From: Baylisascaris procyonis
Taxonomy: Eukaryota; Nematoda; Chromadorea; Rhabditida; Ascarididae
Direction of reading: 5' to 3'
Assembly (NCBI GenBank): GCA_037389465.1
Contig: JAZARR010000179.1
Location: forward strand, 4,002,501 to 4,066,500
Length of the DNA stretch: 64,000 nucleotides
Shown here: piece by piece, positions 1-13,230 of the stretch
Layout of the letters: every line of letters starts with the position of its first letter
Numbering within the stretch: the stretch's first letter is position 1
Notes under the pieces: generated by a model
What the model saw: the letters and a program-made list of their open reading frames with translations, nothing else
What the model was told of the DNA's origin: nothing
Database searches by the model: none
Made by a program: the position numbers and the translations under genes

Positions 1-20
1 GTCGAGCCAATTTTGTCTGT

Positions 21-54
21 CGAGCCGACTTTGTCTGTCGTAAAAGTCGGCTCG
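21..54. repeat. Perfect 12-bp inverted repeat (hairpin) at window edge
   Basis: CGAGCCGACTTT (21-32) is followed after a 10-nt spacer by its exact reverse complement AAAGTCGGCTCG (43-54). The same motif also occurs as direct partial repeats (GTCGAGCC at 1-8 and 19-26, each followed by a TTTGTCT). The pattern may be the tip of a transposon or satellite array that continues beyond the left edge of the window. Confidence 0.8.
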
Positions 55-287
55 ATTTTGTCTATCGTATTTTAAATGAAATGGAAAATTCGAATCAATT
101 CCATCCTAAAAATTGACTGATATTCAGCATTTTAGCAGCTCGGGTTAAAGCATAAGTGGATAGGCGCTATAGGAATTGCAAGTGCAGAGCACATAGCATG
201 AAGCGACCATTGCCTCAGTGAAGCTTTCGTTGCACTGTTATGAGTGGCGAATGCCCACATATCGCCTGTTCTTAGAGAATAAATGCA

Positions 288-313
288 CTTTCTCTTTCTC
301 TCCCTCCCTCTCT

Positions 314-349
<36 letters not shown>

Positions 350-352
350 TTG
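288..352. repeat. (CT)n pyrimidine microsatellite
   Basis: An almost pure CT/CCCT tract. It generates an artefactual Arg/Glu-rich reading frame on the minus strand, which I do not treat as coding. Confidence 0.9.
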
Positions 353-3300
353 AAGCAATAGCTAGCTCTAGAGAGCTACGTGACTTCGATGAAATTACTA
401 TCAGAAGATCTAACAACTGATGCTATCGTACTGCTAAATCTATTATATCTATCAGTGACTGGTTAACTTACATTTCAACTTAAGTAGCAAAACGCAAATA
501 TTTCAACGTTGACGCATATCTATGCATCAGAAAATTTGAATATAATTAAGATATTTGTTTGTTTTTTTTTCATGAAAAGGGCTATGCCACCGAAGAGTTC
601 TTTCTATCTTCAAAAATAATTTCCCCATAAATGAACGGATACGTCTACCTTTTTGTTTATAATTAGAGGTAAAATAATAACAACAACAAAATATATTTTT
701 ATAGAAACTGATATATTTTCATTAGAGTATTAAGATTATTTAATCAGTAAAAGATTTCCTAAGATATGAGAAATAAATATAAATTTATCAACTTCAAAAA
801 GTAATTGTTGTCTTAAAGCTAGAGAATAGCCATCGAGTGCAATGAGCATAATGTCGATGAGTGCCGACTTAAAGCGGATAGCGATGTGTTTAAAGCTTTC
901 ATTAGTTATTCGATAATAGCAACGATCGGCCAAAAAAAAAAATCGGTGGAAGAAAATGATGCTGTCGTTTCTTAGAGCGAAAGAAAAAGGAGAAAAACTT
1001 GCCTACTTAAAAAAAAAAACGCCAAAATTACGTGCGATAAGTTGATGAAAAGTTGGAATTTTCTAGGCGTGATGATAGCTGTTCAAAAAAAAAGATGATT
1101 GCTGACGAAAACATCGCTCAGTAAATATAGATCGATACCTAATACTTAGTAGTCATAGATGAATAGATCAATGTCAACCGCTATAAAGATCGATATTATT
1201 TTAGATCAATATGTTGTTTTAGATCTTTGGCATTGGCTTAATAAAGCAAAATAATCTGCATAATATGAGCAGCAATGGTAATAATGATAATTTAACAATA
1301 AAAAACGGTAATATCAATAGTAATGATAGTAATGATAGTAAAAAATAATAGTAATATTAGCAGTAATAGTATGGTAATAAATAGTATAATGATAAATAAA
1401 CGACAGATTTTTGTCACTTTCATATCAGAGGTTAATGTCATATCGGCTTTTATGTCTGTAGACCTATGACATAGCATCATGGAAAAGCGGTTCGGAAACT
1501 TGTCAGAATATGTGACATGATAGGCCTTTTGCATTCTGTTCAACTACCAAAAACCTTTGCAAGCCAATAATAAAAAAAAATAAGATATGCGGAATAGTGC
1601 GTTCACATTTTAGGTGATTCAGGTGATTTAGGTGATTTCATGAAGATCCTTGGAAAAAGATTTGTTTTCTTTTGATAGCTGACTGCTGTAGAATGAAAAA
1701 AAAAAGATCGTTGCAAAATATATAAAAAAAATTTTTGACAAATATATAAATATAGTTATTTTTGAAGCTCATAGATTGACATGAATATTATTAAAAATAG
1801 TGGTGCAATTTCTCAATTTTGCTTTTCTGAATTTCTCAATTCACAAGAAGTATTTCAATTGTTGTTGTTAGAGAACAGCAACCAAATTTTATAACATTGA
1901 ATTCAATTATTCCAGTATTAAAATTATCAAAAAGATAGATACATATAAATGCTTATATAAATTTGCAAGAGCAACGAAATGAATAAAAAACTATCGATGT
2001 ATAGGATCTTTAACGAGGTCAAGACTAAAAACATGAGGATGCAATATCATTGAAGAAATAAAACTTCTAATGGAAAAATGATAATCATTCCTTTCCAGAA
2101 TTTTTTTATCTATGAATAGTATGGAATTTATTTCTATATTATTTGGTTTTTTTAAAAATTTTTTTCAAGAGATTTTAAGATATTTCAATATTGATGAAAT
2201 ATTTCTACACTTTAGTTATTTTCGATTAAGCGAGAGAAAGTACGCTAAACGAGGAGGTAGATTGCAATATAGGAACGAAAATGTCCGTTGCCAAAGAGAT
2301 GTGAATGCGTGCACTATAGGAGAATCCAAATATCGACTCGCCTCATCGATCAAACCAACCAAACAAGCAAGATAGAGCAAAATTAACAAAACATTTCTCC
2401 CTCTTGCTTTATAACTAAATAAAAGGTGCGATAGTAAATTTTTGGGGAGGGGGTGGAGGGGAAGATAGGGATGGGATGATAGGGGCTATATAAGCCCCAA
2501 TTACTGTATGGGTAATGAATTTACTTTATTTGTGCAAGCATTTGACGATTTGATAATTAAATTCATTTTATTTAATGTTTTCTCCGTTAAAGAAATATAT
2601 TTCCATATTTTAGGGTTTTATTCCTCTATAAGAAAACGTTTCATATATAAGTTGTGACCCATATCATCAAACACATATAAGTAATTGTACATATTATTAT
2701 AGATACATATTACAGTATTATTATTAGTGCATATACATATTACGTATTACAGTATACATACATCAAACATATTATATTACAGTATTAATTAATCCCAATA
2801 AAAGATAGAAGAGAATACGGGAGAATTTTCCATTAGATTATTTGTAAAACTATGAAAAGTATTTGATGAAATGCTCTAAAAATGCAATAGCTATCTCAGG
2901 TGAAAATTTTAGCTCGTAAGCGGTCCTTTAGCAATTGTTTTTTTTAAGCAGAAGAAGTAATATATTCTTCATTGACGATTCAAAGCCATATAGTGTGCCA
3001 CAAAAATCAATAAACATACTTATTGTTGCTTGGACACACACAACTTCTGTTTGCTCTCATCTCAAAAAAAAGCGAAATTGGATTTACTCGGATATTTCTA
3101 ATGTTTGAGCGAATATCACTTAATAAAATTATTTGCAATTTTTGCAATGCAATGCAACTTTTGCAGAAAATTCAGCTCGAAATCGAAGAAGTATGAGCCT
3201 GCAGCCTCATTGATGAGAAGCAAAAGACAGCGATACGAAGATGAGTGATATAGTTTTGCATTTTTGATGATCACTATGAAAGGTTTACTTCATGATGATA

Positions 3301-4179
3301 GCCTTTAGCTCCTGAAGCAATCTACAACAAGTTTATTCGAATACACCATTTGGTATTCGATATTACAGGTATTACAGGTATTCCACAGGTAAATCATCAA
3401 GTAGTCCACAACGATATCACGTGCAGATAACATAAAATCGAAAATTGTAGAAAAACAACAGTGACAAGGTTGCTGCTGAGTGCAAGCGAGATAAGTGCGT
3501 CAAATGTTTTTTTTTTCTTTCAACGAAACAGCTGTGCAATGAGTTCGTGCGTCCTTCATAGTTTTCAGTAACAAACTCGAGTTTGCCTAACACATTGAAT
3601 AGCAATGGTGCAATCGCAACTAAAGATATTTTACTGCAATACATCTTGCATCCATTTTTTTCTCCAACCGTTGATCCATCCAATAGTCAACGCACCTCTG
3701 TTTTTACACTCATTTTTGTGGATCTCTATTGTCGATGCGATAATATGTTTGAAGTTAGCCACAACCAAAGAGCTGTTCTCCTGAACAATGTTGAGAAAAT
3801 TAGCATTTTGAAACTTGCTGGGTATTAGCATAGGCACGTATCGACGATAAGCTAGTTATTCTCTAATTAATGACCACACAACGACGATACAATGGAATGT
3901 GGGCAGCGCAAAATTACCACTCGGGAGCTTGGACAGATTACGACTCCGGAGTTTAGACCGACTACGGGGTTAGGCAATTTTTTTGCGATACAAAATTTCC
4001 ACAATTAAATCATCGATTAATCAGCCTACTAAATGAAATAAAGGATCATATTTGTAGCACTAAAAACGTTAATCAGTTTGTCATAGTGATACATTGCAAA
4101 AAAAAAAAAATTCTTGGTACAATATTGTATTTGTATTTTCCCAAAAAGTGGTTTTAACCTATATTTCTGCCAAGTTCCC

Positions 4180-4400
4180 CAATATCTAGTATATTATACC
4201 TGTAATGAAGCTGCGGGTTCAGATCTATTATAATAATATACCAGATACTTCATTCCCAAAATTGGAATGCTTATTCTGTCGTATTTGGGAAAATTTTTCG
4301 AAATACCTAGCATACTAGACCTGTAACGAAGTTGCAGGTTCAGATTTCATATAACATTATACCAGGTAATTCAGTCCTATTTCAGTCCCAAAAGTGCAAT
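4180..4400. repeat. Diverged tandem duplication, period about 121 bp
   Basis: The block starting AATATCTAGTATATTATACC at 4181 is repeated as AATACCTAGCATACTAGACC from 4302, and both continue through a shared GTTCAGAT core to an ACCAG-type end. The CCCAAAA..TG..AATG segment after each copy is repeated as well. About 80 percent of positions agree over roughly 75 bp. No coding potential; possibly the internal repeats of a DNA transposon or a small satellite. Confidence 0.75.
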
Positions 4401-4969
4401 GTTAATACTGTACTCTTTGTATCTTAGGTTATTTTGATATATATGAATTAGAGAGAAGAATTAGAGAACTTTACTAATGAGTAAAATAAACGAAAACTAT
4501 GAAGAGATGTGATCACCAAGTGAGAAGATTTTAAGAAATCACCGAAAGAAGCTTCAAGACAAATTACTATTTTCTTCATCAAAAACACAATGAATGCAAT
4601 TGCCGACCTGATTGAGGTCGATAAGACAGTTTACTTGAGGCATCGGCGACCTTCTATCTTATCTTCCAGGAAACTAGATAGCCACCACCACATTTCCGCA
4701 GGTGGACAACTCGTAATTGAAAAGGAGTTTGTTTCCGAAAGCAAACAAAGTGGATATAGAAAGAAAACAACAAATCAAAGGCCAAGATTAAAAACAGTCA
4801 AAATATCGATGTTTTTTCGAATCTTAATAAGTTGCACTTGAGCAAATCCTCGTAGCAAGATGAAGTAGAACAATTGGGGATTACACCACAGAACAAGGAA
4901 GCTAGATTAGAAACGAAGAGATCGGAAAGAACAGCGGATTTTGGGGAAAACTTTTTTCCAACAGTACGT

Positions 4970-5530
4970 GCATCAACAACCGTTCAAGCATTTGTCATTG
5001 TCGGAATCGGAAGATTCACCGTTATCGTTGTCACCTAAGTTGCTTATTGCTGTTACCTTCTTGCAATTTGTGTTTCCTATTGCAACGTCTAGCACCTCAT
5101 ACATTATGCTTGCGTCTAAGTCAGTTATCAGTCTATTATATATCGAGGATTCGTAGATGCTCATGCTATCAAGAGTTTTAAAATTTATTTGTCTAATCAC
5201 TTGCCTATGGTGATGTTCATGTAATTTCCTCAAATACAGAGAGATCTATTGCTAATATAATCAATGGTTGCAGCAATACACCAATACTTCATATATCTTC
5301 CGCAACAAATGTCAATAGAGACGGATACTCCACTTGACGCTTCCATGTCTGCTACAATCTTCTGCTTGATCTCTTTCAATGGCCCCTCTAAAAGAGCGGG
5401 AAAGCCTCCTCGGTGACTTGGAAGGACGAATCGCGGACTTAGCATTAAGGCTACTGACCAAGGAAAAAGCTTAGAAACGTATTCGGTAAAGCCAGCAACT
5501 TTTGGGGGCCCTTTATGCGCCGTTCTTTTC
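4970..5530 (-). pseudogene. Decayed hAT-superfamily transposase fragment
   Basis: The minus-strand frame at 5230-5445 reads LSPRFVLPS followed by a lysine-rich helix and then SGVSVSIDICCGRYMK and IAATIDY. This matches the segment before and around the first catalytic Asp of hAT transposases (normally a V-S-L-T-T-D-x-W pattern). After a frame break, the frame at 4973-5233 carries an HEHHHRQVIRQ segment and an ITDLDAS motif, resembling the hAT region HTGENI...VTDNASNM that holds the second catalytic Asp. Stops and frameshifts separate the two pieces, so it is a relic. The zinc-finger and C-terminal dimerisation regions were not found. The block is richer in GC than its flanks. The superfamily call is inference from motif order. 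Confidence 0.55.
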
Positions 5531-5759
5531 TACGCTGTCCGAACCTCCCTCACCGAACCCCAAAAACATAGTTGAACTCATAAGGAAAATTAACCTAAAT
5601 AAACCTAAAAAACAATCATTCAGCGTTATTGATTTCGTTCAATATCTGAAACAGAAAAGTTAGCCCCAAGTTCTCCAATAAAGAGTTTATATCCTATAGA
5701 ATGAATGGTAGAGACGATTCGCGACCTAATGCTCAAAACTTGAAACTTGAAAAGTGCAG

Positions 5760-6215
5760 TAATACTACTCTGAACTCCACTTTGGAAGAAGAACATTTAA
5801 GTACAGGAGAAAAATGATGTGACGTATTTGCACGCTTCTCCCGAAAAATCTGTGCCGTACTACCCTTCTGATACTCTTGTGAAATCGGGATGCATTGTAC
5901 TTATAATCTACTTGTGAATCTAAATTTGGTACTATAGCATACTGCACCTGGTCTTGTACAAAAGCATGATACCTTTTGGTACGATGACACTGTCCGCAGA
6001 TCGGGCGAACCCTTGATCATTCGCTTACGCGACGAATGCTCTACCTTGCATTCGACGCTTGCGCTAGCTACTATCCTTGTTTCAAAAGGAAATGCGGGCG
6101 AATTCATCCACAATAGCTTAGTCGTACAGCACTCGTCCGGCAACCGGAAAGTTATGGGTTCGCACCCTCATATGGTCAAAACTTTATGTGGCCGTCTTTC
6201 TAAGCATGCATAATC
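5760..6215. other. GC-richer block, possible mobile-element remnant with tRNA-like end
   Basis: Base composition is clearly richer in GC than in the surroundings. Minus-strand frames (5765-5947 and 5901-6143) are open but match nothing I recognise. On the plus strand, positions about 6114-6170 contain a pol III A-box-like TAGCTTAGTCG and a B-box-like GGTTCGCACCC around a TCCGG..CCGGA stem. This is the arrangement of a tRNA or a tRNA-derived SINE head. The T-stem does not pair fully, so a working tRNA is unlikely. Confidence 0.4.
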
Positions 6216-9200
6216 GAGATTGGCAGCCACTGTTTCAAGTCAAGCTATTCATAGATGCTTTGCTAATGTACGCTTGCAGAGTGCATTATCGTGCGTCCTA
6301 TCTATTTGTATGCGATTATATGCATGCCTATCTAATAAGTTCAATTGCCGCACCCTTGCAGCCAAAGTTATGAAACTTATTATATTTTACAATGCAGGGT
6401 GACCTCTATGCAACTTTTTAAGCCGATTTATTCTTATTGGCTATAGGTAAGGTTCGAAAAATTGCATATTGCATATAAAACGTAAAATTTGCATATAAAA
6501 CGCAATGTCGAAATCGGCATCCCAGAAATTGTTTTTTCTCGGAAAACTTATGCAACGTATTGGTTAAGTAGGATATGAGCATGGTATTGCATATGTTTTA
6601 TTATTTGTTGGTAATTTATGAGACTGGTTAGACTGGTGAACAGAGTGCATACGTGCATATCATGCCAGCTGCACTGTCACTAACAAAAAATGCGAGGAAA
6701 AATAAAATAAAGCAAGCTTAAACATTCAGCACTGCTTTCGAAAGTATTCTATTTTACCAAAAACTTGCTAAAAATCGTAAAAAAAAGTGATATTTTTTGG
6801 AAAAGTGGGAAATTTTTAGAAAATACATCAATAAAAAATTGAACACATCCTATACAATTGTATTATAAAAAATGACAGCAGTAATAATTTATTATCGTTA
6901 GGCGGCGAAGATGAAAAGCCATCCGAGGATTACTTTTCAGGAATTTTTACGGAAGATAATATTTTCTTTCTGACTCTACCGTACTCTGCAGCAAGCATTT
7001 GAATTTTGCGCGGTGTTAATGTTGACATGGCTTTCAAGGCTATTCGTAAACACAAGAATAAGGTTCCCCTTTTCTTAAATCTCGCCATCGAAACAATCTC
7101 ATACCTGCTTAGTATAAGTTTCTTATACTCTTTTACTTGTACATCTCTCTCTCCCTCTTTCCCAACTCCCCCAACTTCGTCCTTGTTATTGGAGATTAAC
7201 CTTCGTCTCATTTTTGTTGAAAAAAAAAAAATCCACTCAATAAAAAGCTCTCGATCGATTAAGCTAACCTCTTCTGTTTGTTAGATTTTTGAACTAATCA
7301 CCAAAGATGCCGATACTAAATCAAAAATCTTCCAAATCTTGGAAAGTTGATTTCCTCCTCAGCCAATTTCATGATTTTCTAACAAATTCCATATTTATAT
7401 GAGTGAATATTTGCGTTGAATATAAAATCTCAAATGAAAGATATTTGCAGTGATTATGCAAATTATGTAAATTATGCAAATATCAAACCTCGATTACGAA
7501 AACGTTCTCTTAAAATTAGAAATATATAGCATCATTAGCTTCTTCCTAAGGTGAGTCAGAGTATCGTTAAGTGAACAGAAGTTTTCAAGTTAGAATTTAA
7601 GGTAATTACTTCTCCTTGATTCCAGTTCATAGTGTTACCTCCCAAGGAAGTGTCTTAGGTCCTATTTCCTTTCTTATATATTTAAACGATATTTCATATA
7701 ATCATCAGTAAAAATGAAACGACTTCGATTGTAGAGCACAGCTCTATTATGACTGTGGAGCAGCTCGACTGTAACCATAGAGGAGTTTTGACTATCATCG
7801 TAGAACAGTGTGCACTATGAAATGCTCTTGTAAATGTCGCTTTGATATCATGAGTAGGGTATACAAGAACTGTTATTGCCCGCTCTCATTCATTGTTGAT
7901 TCATTCGTCGGTGGGAGTTCTTCCTTGTTTCTTCGTCCGTCGGGGGCCCCGATGGGACCGTGGCGGACTAAAAAGATGTTTGGCTTTATCGGGTGCTTGG
8001 CAGGGAACCCGACAAAAGATATCGGGTTGCTACGATAACAGACCTTTGCTAATGACCTTAAAAATTTAGTGAGCATTGCATGATTCTATCTATAATTCTA
8101 TAAGAACCTTGATGCATTAGATAACTGGTTGAAATTACGATACTGGCTTCAACAACGAATGCCTTCTGAGTCTGAGAGATGAGGCACTTCTTTTATTTAT
8201 GTATTTTATTATATTTTTAAGTTACTCATTAACTTATTAGTTCATTTTTTGGCTGTTTTATTTATTCGCCCATTTGTTTACCTGTCTATTTATTAATATT
8301 CGTTTGCTTATTTGTTCAATTACAATAATAAATTAGTTATCTTTAATTTCATCTGCCTTATCTATTTATTCACCTGTCAGTCCGTTTATTTATTTTCTCC
8401 TTATTTATATATTCATCCGTTCATCCATTCATTCATTCATTCACTATTTATTTATTCATTTTATTTATTTATGTTTTCATTTTATTTTATTTTATTTTAT
8501 TTCATTTATTTATTTATTCATTCATTTATCTATTGCTTACTTATTATTTTTTACTATTTATTCTGCTTATTACTTTTCTATCATTGCTGTTCCAAGTTGC
8601 AATTGAATTGTTTCAATTTCCAGACAACTGCTATTCTTATATATTGAATGTCTCTTCGGATCGGATTGTTACTTTGCTGACATCTTGCATTTTTCTCGTT
8701 TCATTTGTTCGCTTCGTTATCTTTCTTGTTGTCCACGTCCATAAACTTTTTTTTCGAATTTTCCACTCTAAAGCATTCAAATAAACCTTCTCGCCTTACC
8801 TTTGATCGACATATCAGGTTTGCTTTACATATAATATTTAAGCTTCTATATATTCAGGTAATACAAAATTAATGATTGCACCTATTGGATCGAATATATG
8901 TTTTGAATGCTTTTCAGAAATGTTTCATTTAATAGTAGTTACTCATATTGAAATAATAACTCCTGAATTCAGTTTAAAGTCATCCATCTGAATTCATTAA
9001 CGCCTCGCAAATAATCAAACTATCAACTTTATTTCATTTTGCATATATTTTCAACTATCGTTACTGCTTAAATGAGTATATTTCAATAAAATTTTCCTTT
9101 TTAAATGGATTTTGAAAGTGTTCAACCAAAAAATTTGCACATTTACCTTCTTGTAGGTCCTTTTCCACCTATATTTTATTGCATTAAAGTCACTAAATTA

Positions 9201-12200
9201 GACTCTCATTAATATTTTATGGTTTATTTCTTCTTTTTTGATAGTGCTCATCTGGAGCATTGTAGAAATGCTTTTATTCTCCGACTATAATTGCAAAAAG
9301 CTATAGGTTTCTAATTCTTACAAGATCATGAACTTACCGGACTAAAATGAAGGTAGATTTATATTCTAGGCAAGGTTTAATTTGAGATATTTTCTTTAAA
9401 AGCCGAAAAAATCAAGGAAAATTTTTCATGTTTTCATTAACAAATTAATAAACTGTCTATTTTCCTCTTGTGAATAAAGGCTACCTGTTTAAAGATCTAC
9501 CTATTCTTTACCTACAGCATACTTTTACACATTTAAAAGTAGCTCTAAATTTCCCACCTTGCTTATATATTTTTCAATATCGACTAATTGATATTAAGTA
9601 GCATTTCGAGATGGACGTTCACTTATAAGAGAAGCATATTGAAGGACTTCAGCCTGAAGAATTTGAGGTACAAATAAATTTTCTATGTCAGATCACGTTT
9701 TGCATTGCATAGTTTAATGAATTTCACTTCTAGAATTTTCTAAATGAAAGCAGCACATCGGCTATATACGTTGAATACAAATATCGCTTCTAAACTTAAC
9801 TCCTTTAGAGGCATATAGCCCATCACAGTTCATCTAGATTCCAGAATGCTACTGCATAAAAATAAAGGTATTTTTATATTTTTTACTTGTTATATTAGTG
9901 AAAAGCGCAATATTTCCATGAATATTGATGGCTGTGGGGTAATTTGATTATAGAAAGTTGGCATTTAATGCTTTTCTTCCCACCTACGAACTGACTGACA
10001 TACGATCAACCATATTTGATGTGCGACGATGTGCGGCTGATTGCTCTTTTCGTAATTTCACTTTTCTTTCGCTCACTTCTGTTTTCGCCTATAGCTCATT
10101 TTCAAATAGCTCCAAGTGCCACTTCGTTGTCGCCGTCGTCGTCGTCGTCGCCGTCGTCATCGCCGTCGTCGTCGTCGCCGTCGCTGTCGCTGCCGCCGTC
10201 TTCAACATCGTCGACGTCGTTGACGTTGTCGTTTTCAGGGAAACTCATTATGTGTCTTATTTCATCGTGTTTTTATTCACTCATTTTTGCCTCTTGTTGT
10301 TGCAACATATTTCTATTGCGTTTTCGCTGATTGCACTTCCTATTTTTTTCGATGTAAAAACTCATATTGCAACGTTTTTATAAAATCATTAAAGCTTAAA
10401 TTAACACTTTAAGTAGGATATTTATTTCAATTTCCTCTAAAGCTTTCAACGTTATTGCCATCACTTAAGGTTTTATTTATTGAGAATTCACTAACATGAA
10501 CCCTAGCGAAATTGCTTCAATAAATATATAAATGACAGCAATATATAAGTTTTATTTTTTACTAAATAAATAAACTTATTTCTTTTTGTTAGCAATCGAA
10601 CCACCCGTCTGCAATACCAACATACTGATCTAACTAACTTGAATCAAATCATATGTTTAAAAATCGTTCATGCGTTCATTATGATAAGTGTCCTAATGAT
10701 TTCCGGCGTTACGCTTCTCTCTATAGTCGTGCATCTAAAGATTTCGTAAGATTCAACCGAACCGAATTAGTTCGATTATTCCATTTTCTAGGCGATAGCT
10801 GCTTCTTTTGGTTAATTATCGATTGCGAATGATCGAGAATCGTATCGATGAACGGTTAGACGTTTATCGGCCGATTCGATGATACTTAAGTATAAGGGGA
10901 TTGGACTAATCCAATCGATTGAATTTTACAGAGTGTAATTTGTAATTTAGATCTCTAAGATTTGTAATTTAGATAGCTTTTTCAAGTGGTCTTTCACTGA
11001 GGCCTTAAGTGATGGTATAAATGTGACTTTTTTCTGTTGTAGGTGAAAATCGGATATTGATAGCCGAAAAAATTTTGTAGCCGATTTTTTCCCCACAGTG
11101 ATTTGCATATTGTTGAATTAAAAAAAATGCGCAATGTTCTTATGTGAAAATTATTTCATAGTCTATTCAGTTTTGCGGGACGAACAAAATGCACTCTTTC
11201 TGCAACAATTTAGTATTCATCGAATATGTGGATTTTGCTTTGCACTTGGTAATGTATAGTTCACTAGCGTATCATTTCTCTCTTCACCCCATTCCCGCCT
11301 CACTTCCTCCCCTATCTCTCTCTCTCCCTCCACATGTGTGAATATTAATATGAAAAAATAAATATAAATATAAACACAAATATAAACATAAATATAAATA
11401 TATAAATGTTGATAACTTCTATATGTTCATATCTATCAATAATTTAGAGAAGAGGCAGCATGCGAATATTTAAATACTCGCTAAAAGCGCCAAGTTGATT
11501 TGTTGATTTGTTTAGTGTATGCTTTTGTGTAATGCATAAATGCCTGAATCGATTGTGGCAGCAAACATAGAGAATGGGCTAGATCACTTATTTTGCTTTT
11601 CATTTGCAAGGCATTGATACTGCATTGAGTATGATGATATTAACAAAGATTTAGTCATTTATTTCAATATTTCAACATATTGCGCCCTCTTCAAGAATAT
11701 TTCATCATGTTACACGATTGTTTTTACAATTTATTTTCTGTTGTTTATCTAATTTCTCGACAATAATAAGAGCATCTAAATTTGCAAAATTAATATTATA
11801 GTTTATTTATTTGAAACTATTGCTCAAAGATTTCACAATTGAACATTCATGTATTGGTTGGAAAATTAAAATTCCAATGGAAAATTTATATGGCCAATCA
11901 CCGATTAAAACGGAAAATAAATATATTTCAAAAAATTTTCCATCATTTTCATAAAAAAATGTATTCATGCAATCATCTGATGATTTAAAGTGAAAAATCT
12001 CTCTTCAATTCTATCCACTATTGCACAGTTTCCAGTTGTTTTTTTTTTTTGTTGAAATAGAAAAGTCTCGATCGACTCGTTGCAAAAATCATCGGCGATT
12101 GACATATGCAGTAAGCATGACATAACGTCAGCTATTCTTTAGTGAGCTTTAAGACTATTTGTTCGTTTATGCATTTTAGCTTATTTATTGATGCGTTCGT

Positions 12201-12280
12201 TGTTCGTTAAAACAAACTTCATAATAATATTGCTGAAATAAACGGGCATTATTTGTTGCGGTTTTGATTTTTCTTGTTTT
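6216..12280. other. Non-genic AT-rich stretch
   Basis: No supported exon. It contains a GC-richer island at about 7,900-8,040 with repeated TATCGGGT motifs, a low-complexity ATTT/ATTC tract at about 8,190-8,560, the CGT-repeat island listed separately, and an (AAATAT)n-like stretch at about 11,350-11,400. Open frames across 8,312-8,784 are translations of the ATTT tract. Confidence 0.55.
10120..10235. repeat. (CGT)n/(GTC)n trinucleotide repeat island
   Basis: A run of GTC/CGT triplets with scattered CAT, GCC and CTG interruptions, much richer in GC than its neighbourhood. It reads as poly-Val/Ala or poly-Ser/Pro on the plus strand and as an Asp/Gly-rich acidic run on the minus strand. All frames are open because of the repeat, so the long frames here (9958-10383, 10016-10330) are not evidence of a gene. 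An acidic low-complexity exon on the minus strand cannot be excluded. Confidence 0.75.
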
Positions 12281-12282
12281 TT

Positions 12283-12400
12283 TTTTTTTTTATTTATTCA
12301 TTCATTTATTTCAATAAGCAGAGCGTCCATTACGAATATATGTCTCTTCATATCGCTTCCACCTGCTCTGACCCAATGCCTCTCTGGGCTCTTTAAATTT
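12283..12400 (-). mobile_element. Non-LTR retroelement 3' end, copy 1 (minus)
   Basis: On the minus strand a short frame ending RWKRYEETYIRNGRSAY-stop is followed by an AAATAAATGAATGAATAAAT-type tail. This layout, a C-terminal coding end followed directly by a simple-repeat tail, is typical of non-LTR retrotransposons with short 3' tails. It shares its last ~55 bp with the copy at about 12,930-13,230 in opposite orientation. Everything upstream is truncated or too diverged to recognise. Confidence 0.55.
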
Positions 12401-12924
12401 TAATTTTTAAGAAATTTGCATAAAAATCAATATCAACTATTCGATGCAATAACGATCAATGTTAATTGACTGCATTTTTCGTTGATTTCCAGAATTTGAA
12501 TAGAGAGAAAATATCAACGCATCTAATAGTATTACAATGTGGCGTTATTGCATCGATTATGCAAATTTTCAAATTTATTCTACCATAAACTTATCCTGTC
12601 AAAATATTTTCTCTATATTTAAAAAAAAAATTTTAGAGAAAATATATATTTTTTTTCAATAATAAAATTCTAAGTAACTTTATTGTTCCGAAATTCATCC
12701 CATTCTTCAGCATAAAACGCCTCAGCAAGATCAATGCACCTTAAATTTCTACTTTTCCACACAAATAGTTTTATTTTTTATAATAGAACATACAAATTCG
12801 GATATATTTGCAAATATCATAAATTTTCTTTTAATGTTACGAGAGTTTCATTGATAAATAAAGCTTATTGAGATCTGGATTAATTTCTATGTGAAAATTT
12901 TAGCTCATTGTAACAATTGATTAC

Positions 12925-13230
12925 TTACTGAGCGGTCGGTTTAAAGAGGGCTCCTACCAAACCATCTGGCTTCGTCATACCGAATCACTCTAACGAAAGG
13001 CTTCGTAGGGAAGAAAGCGGTGGAGCAACTCAAAACTCTCCTCGTGAGTGGAACAACGATGAATCGACTCGTCAGTACCCGTTGGGCAAGAGACTAGCCT
13101 AAGGCCTAACCTTCACGCTACCTTATAACTTTAATTAAGCGGAAGTGTAATCGATATGAAGAGACATCTATTCGTAATGAATGCTTTGTCGAGTAAAGTA
13201 AATAAAGTAAATAAATAAAGTAAATAAACA
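12925..13230 (+). mobile_element. Non-LTR retroelement 3' end, copy 2 (plus)
   Basis: The segment around ATATGAAGAGACATCTATTC (about 13,155) matches the reverse complement of 12,320-12,360 and continues to a (TAAAG/TAAA)n tail at about 13,193-13,228. Upstream to about 12,925 the DNA is richer in GC and has coding-like composition with stops. It is a 5'-truncated, decayed insertion of the same family as copy 1, in opposite orientation about 0.6 kb away. Confidence 0.55.

Larger units (their letters stand above)
1..4150. other. Non-genic AT-rich stretch with simple repeats
   Basis: No exon with recognisable protein similarity was found on either strand. Visible structure: a tandem and inverted GTCGAGCC-type motif at the very start (1-60), a CT-rich microsatellite at about 290-350, short tandem motifs with GGTGATT (about 1613-1640) and ATTACAGGT (about 3362-3390), and many A or T runs. 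The longest open frames here have the composition expected of AT-rich intergenic DNA. I see nothing else. Confidence 0.6.

Noticed and set aside
6930..7211. 93-codon minus-strand frame with basic residues
   Set aside because: No recognised family, purine-rich composition, and no splice or start context. It could be repeat-derived but cannot be supported.
8312..8784. Two long hydrophobic frames resembling membrane proteins
   Set aside because: Translations of an ATTT/ATTC low-complexity tract; Phe/Tyr/Leu/Ile richness follows from base composition.
9958..10383. 141-codon plus-strand frame rich in Val/Ala
   Set aside because: Open only because of the CGT/GTC repeat; there is no family match and its flanks are AT-rich intergenic DNA.
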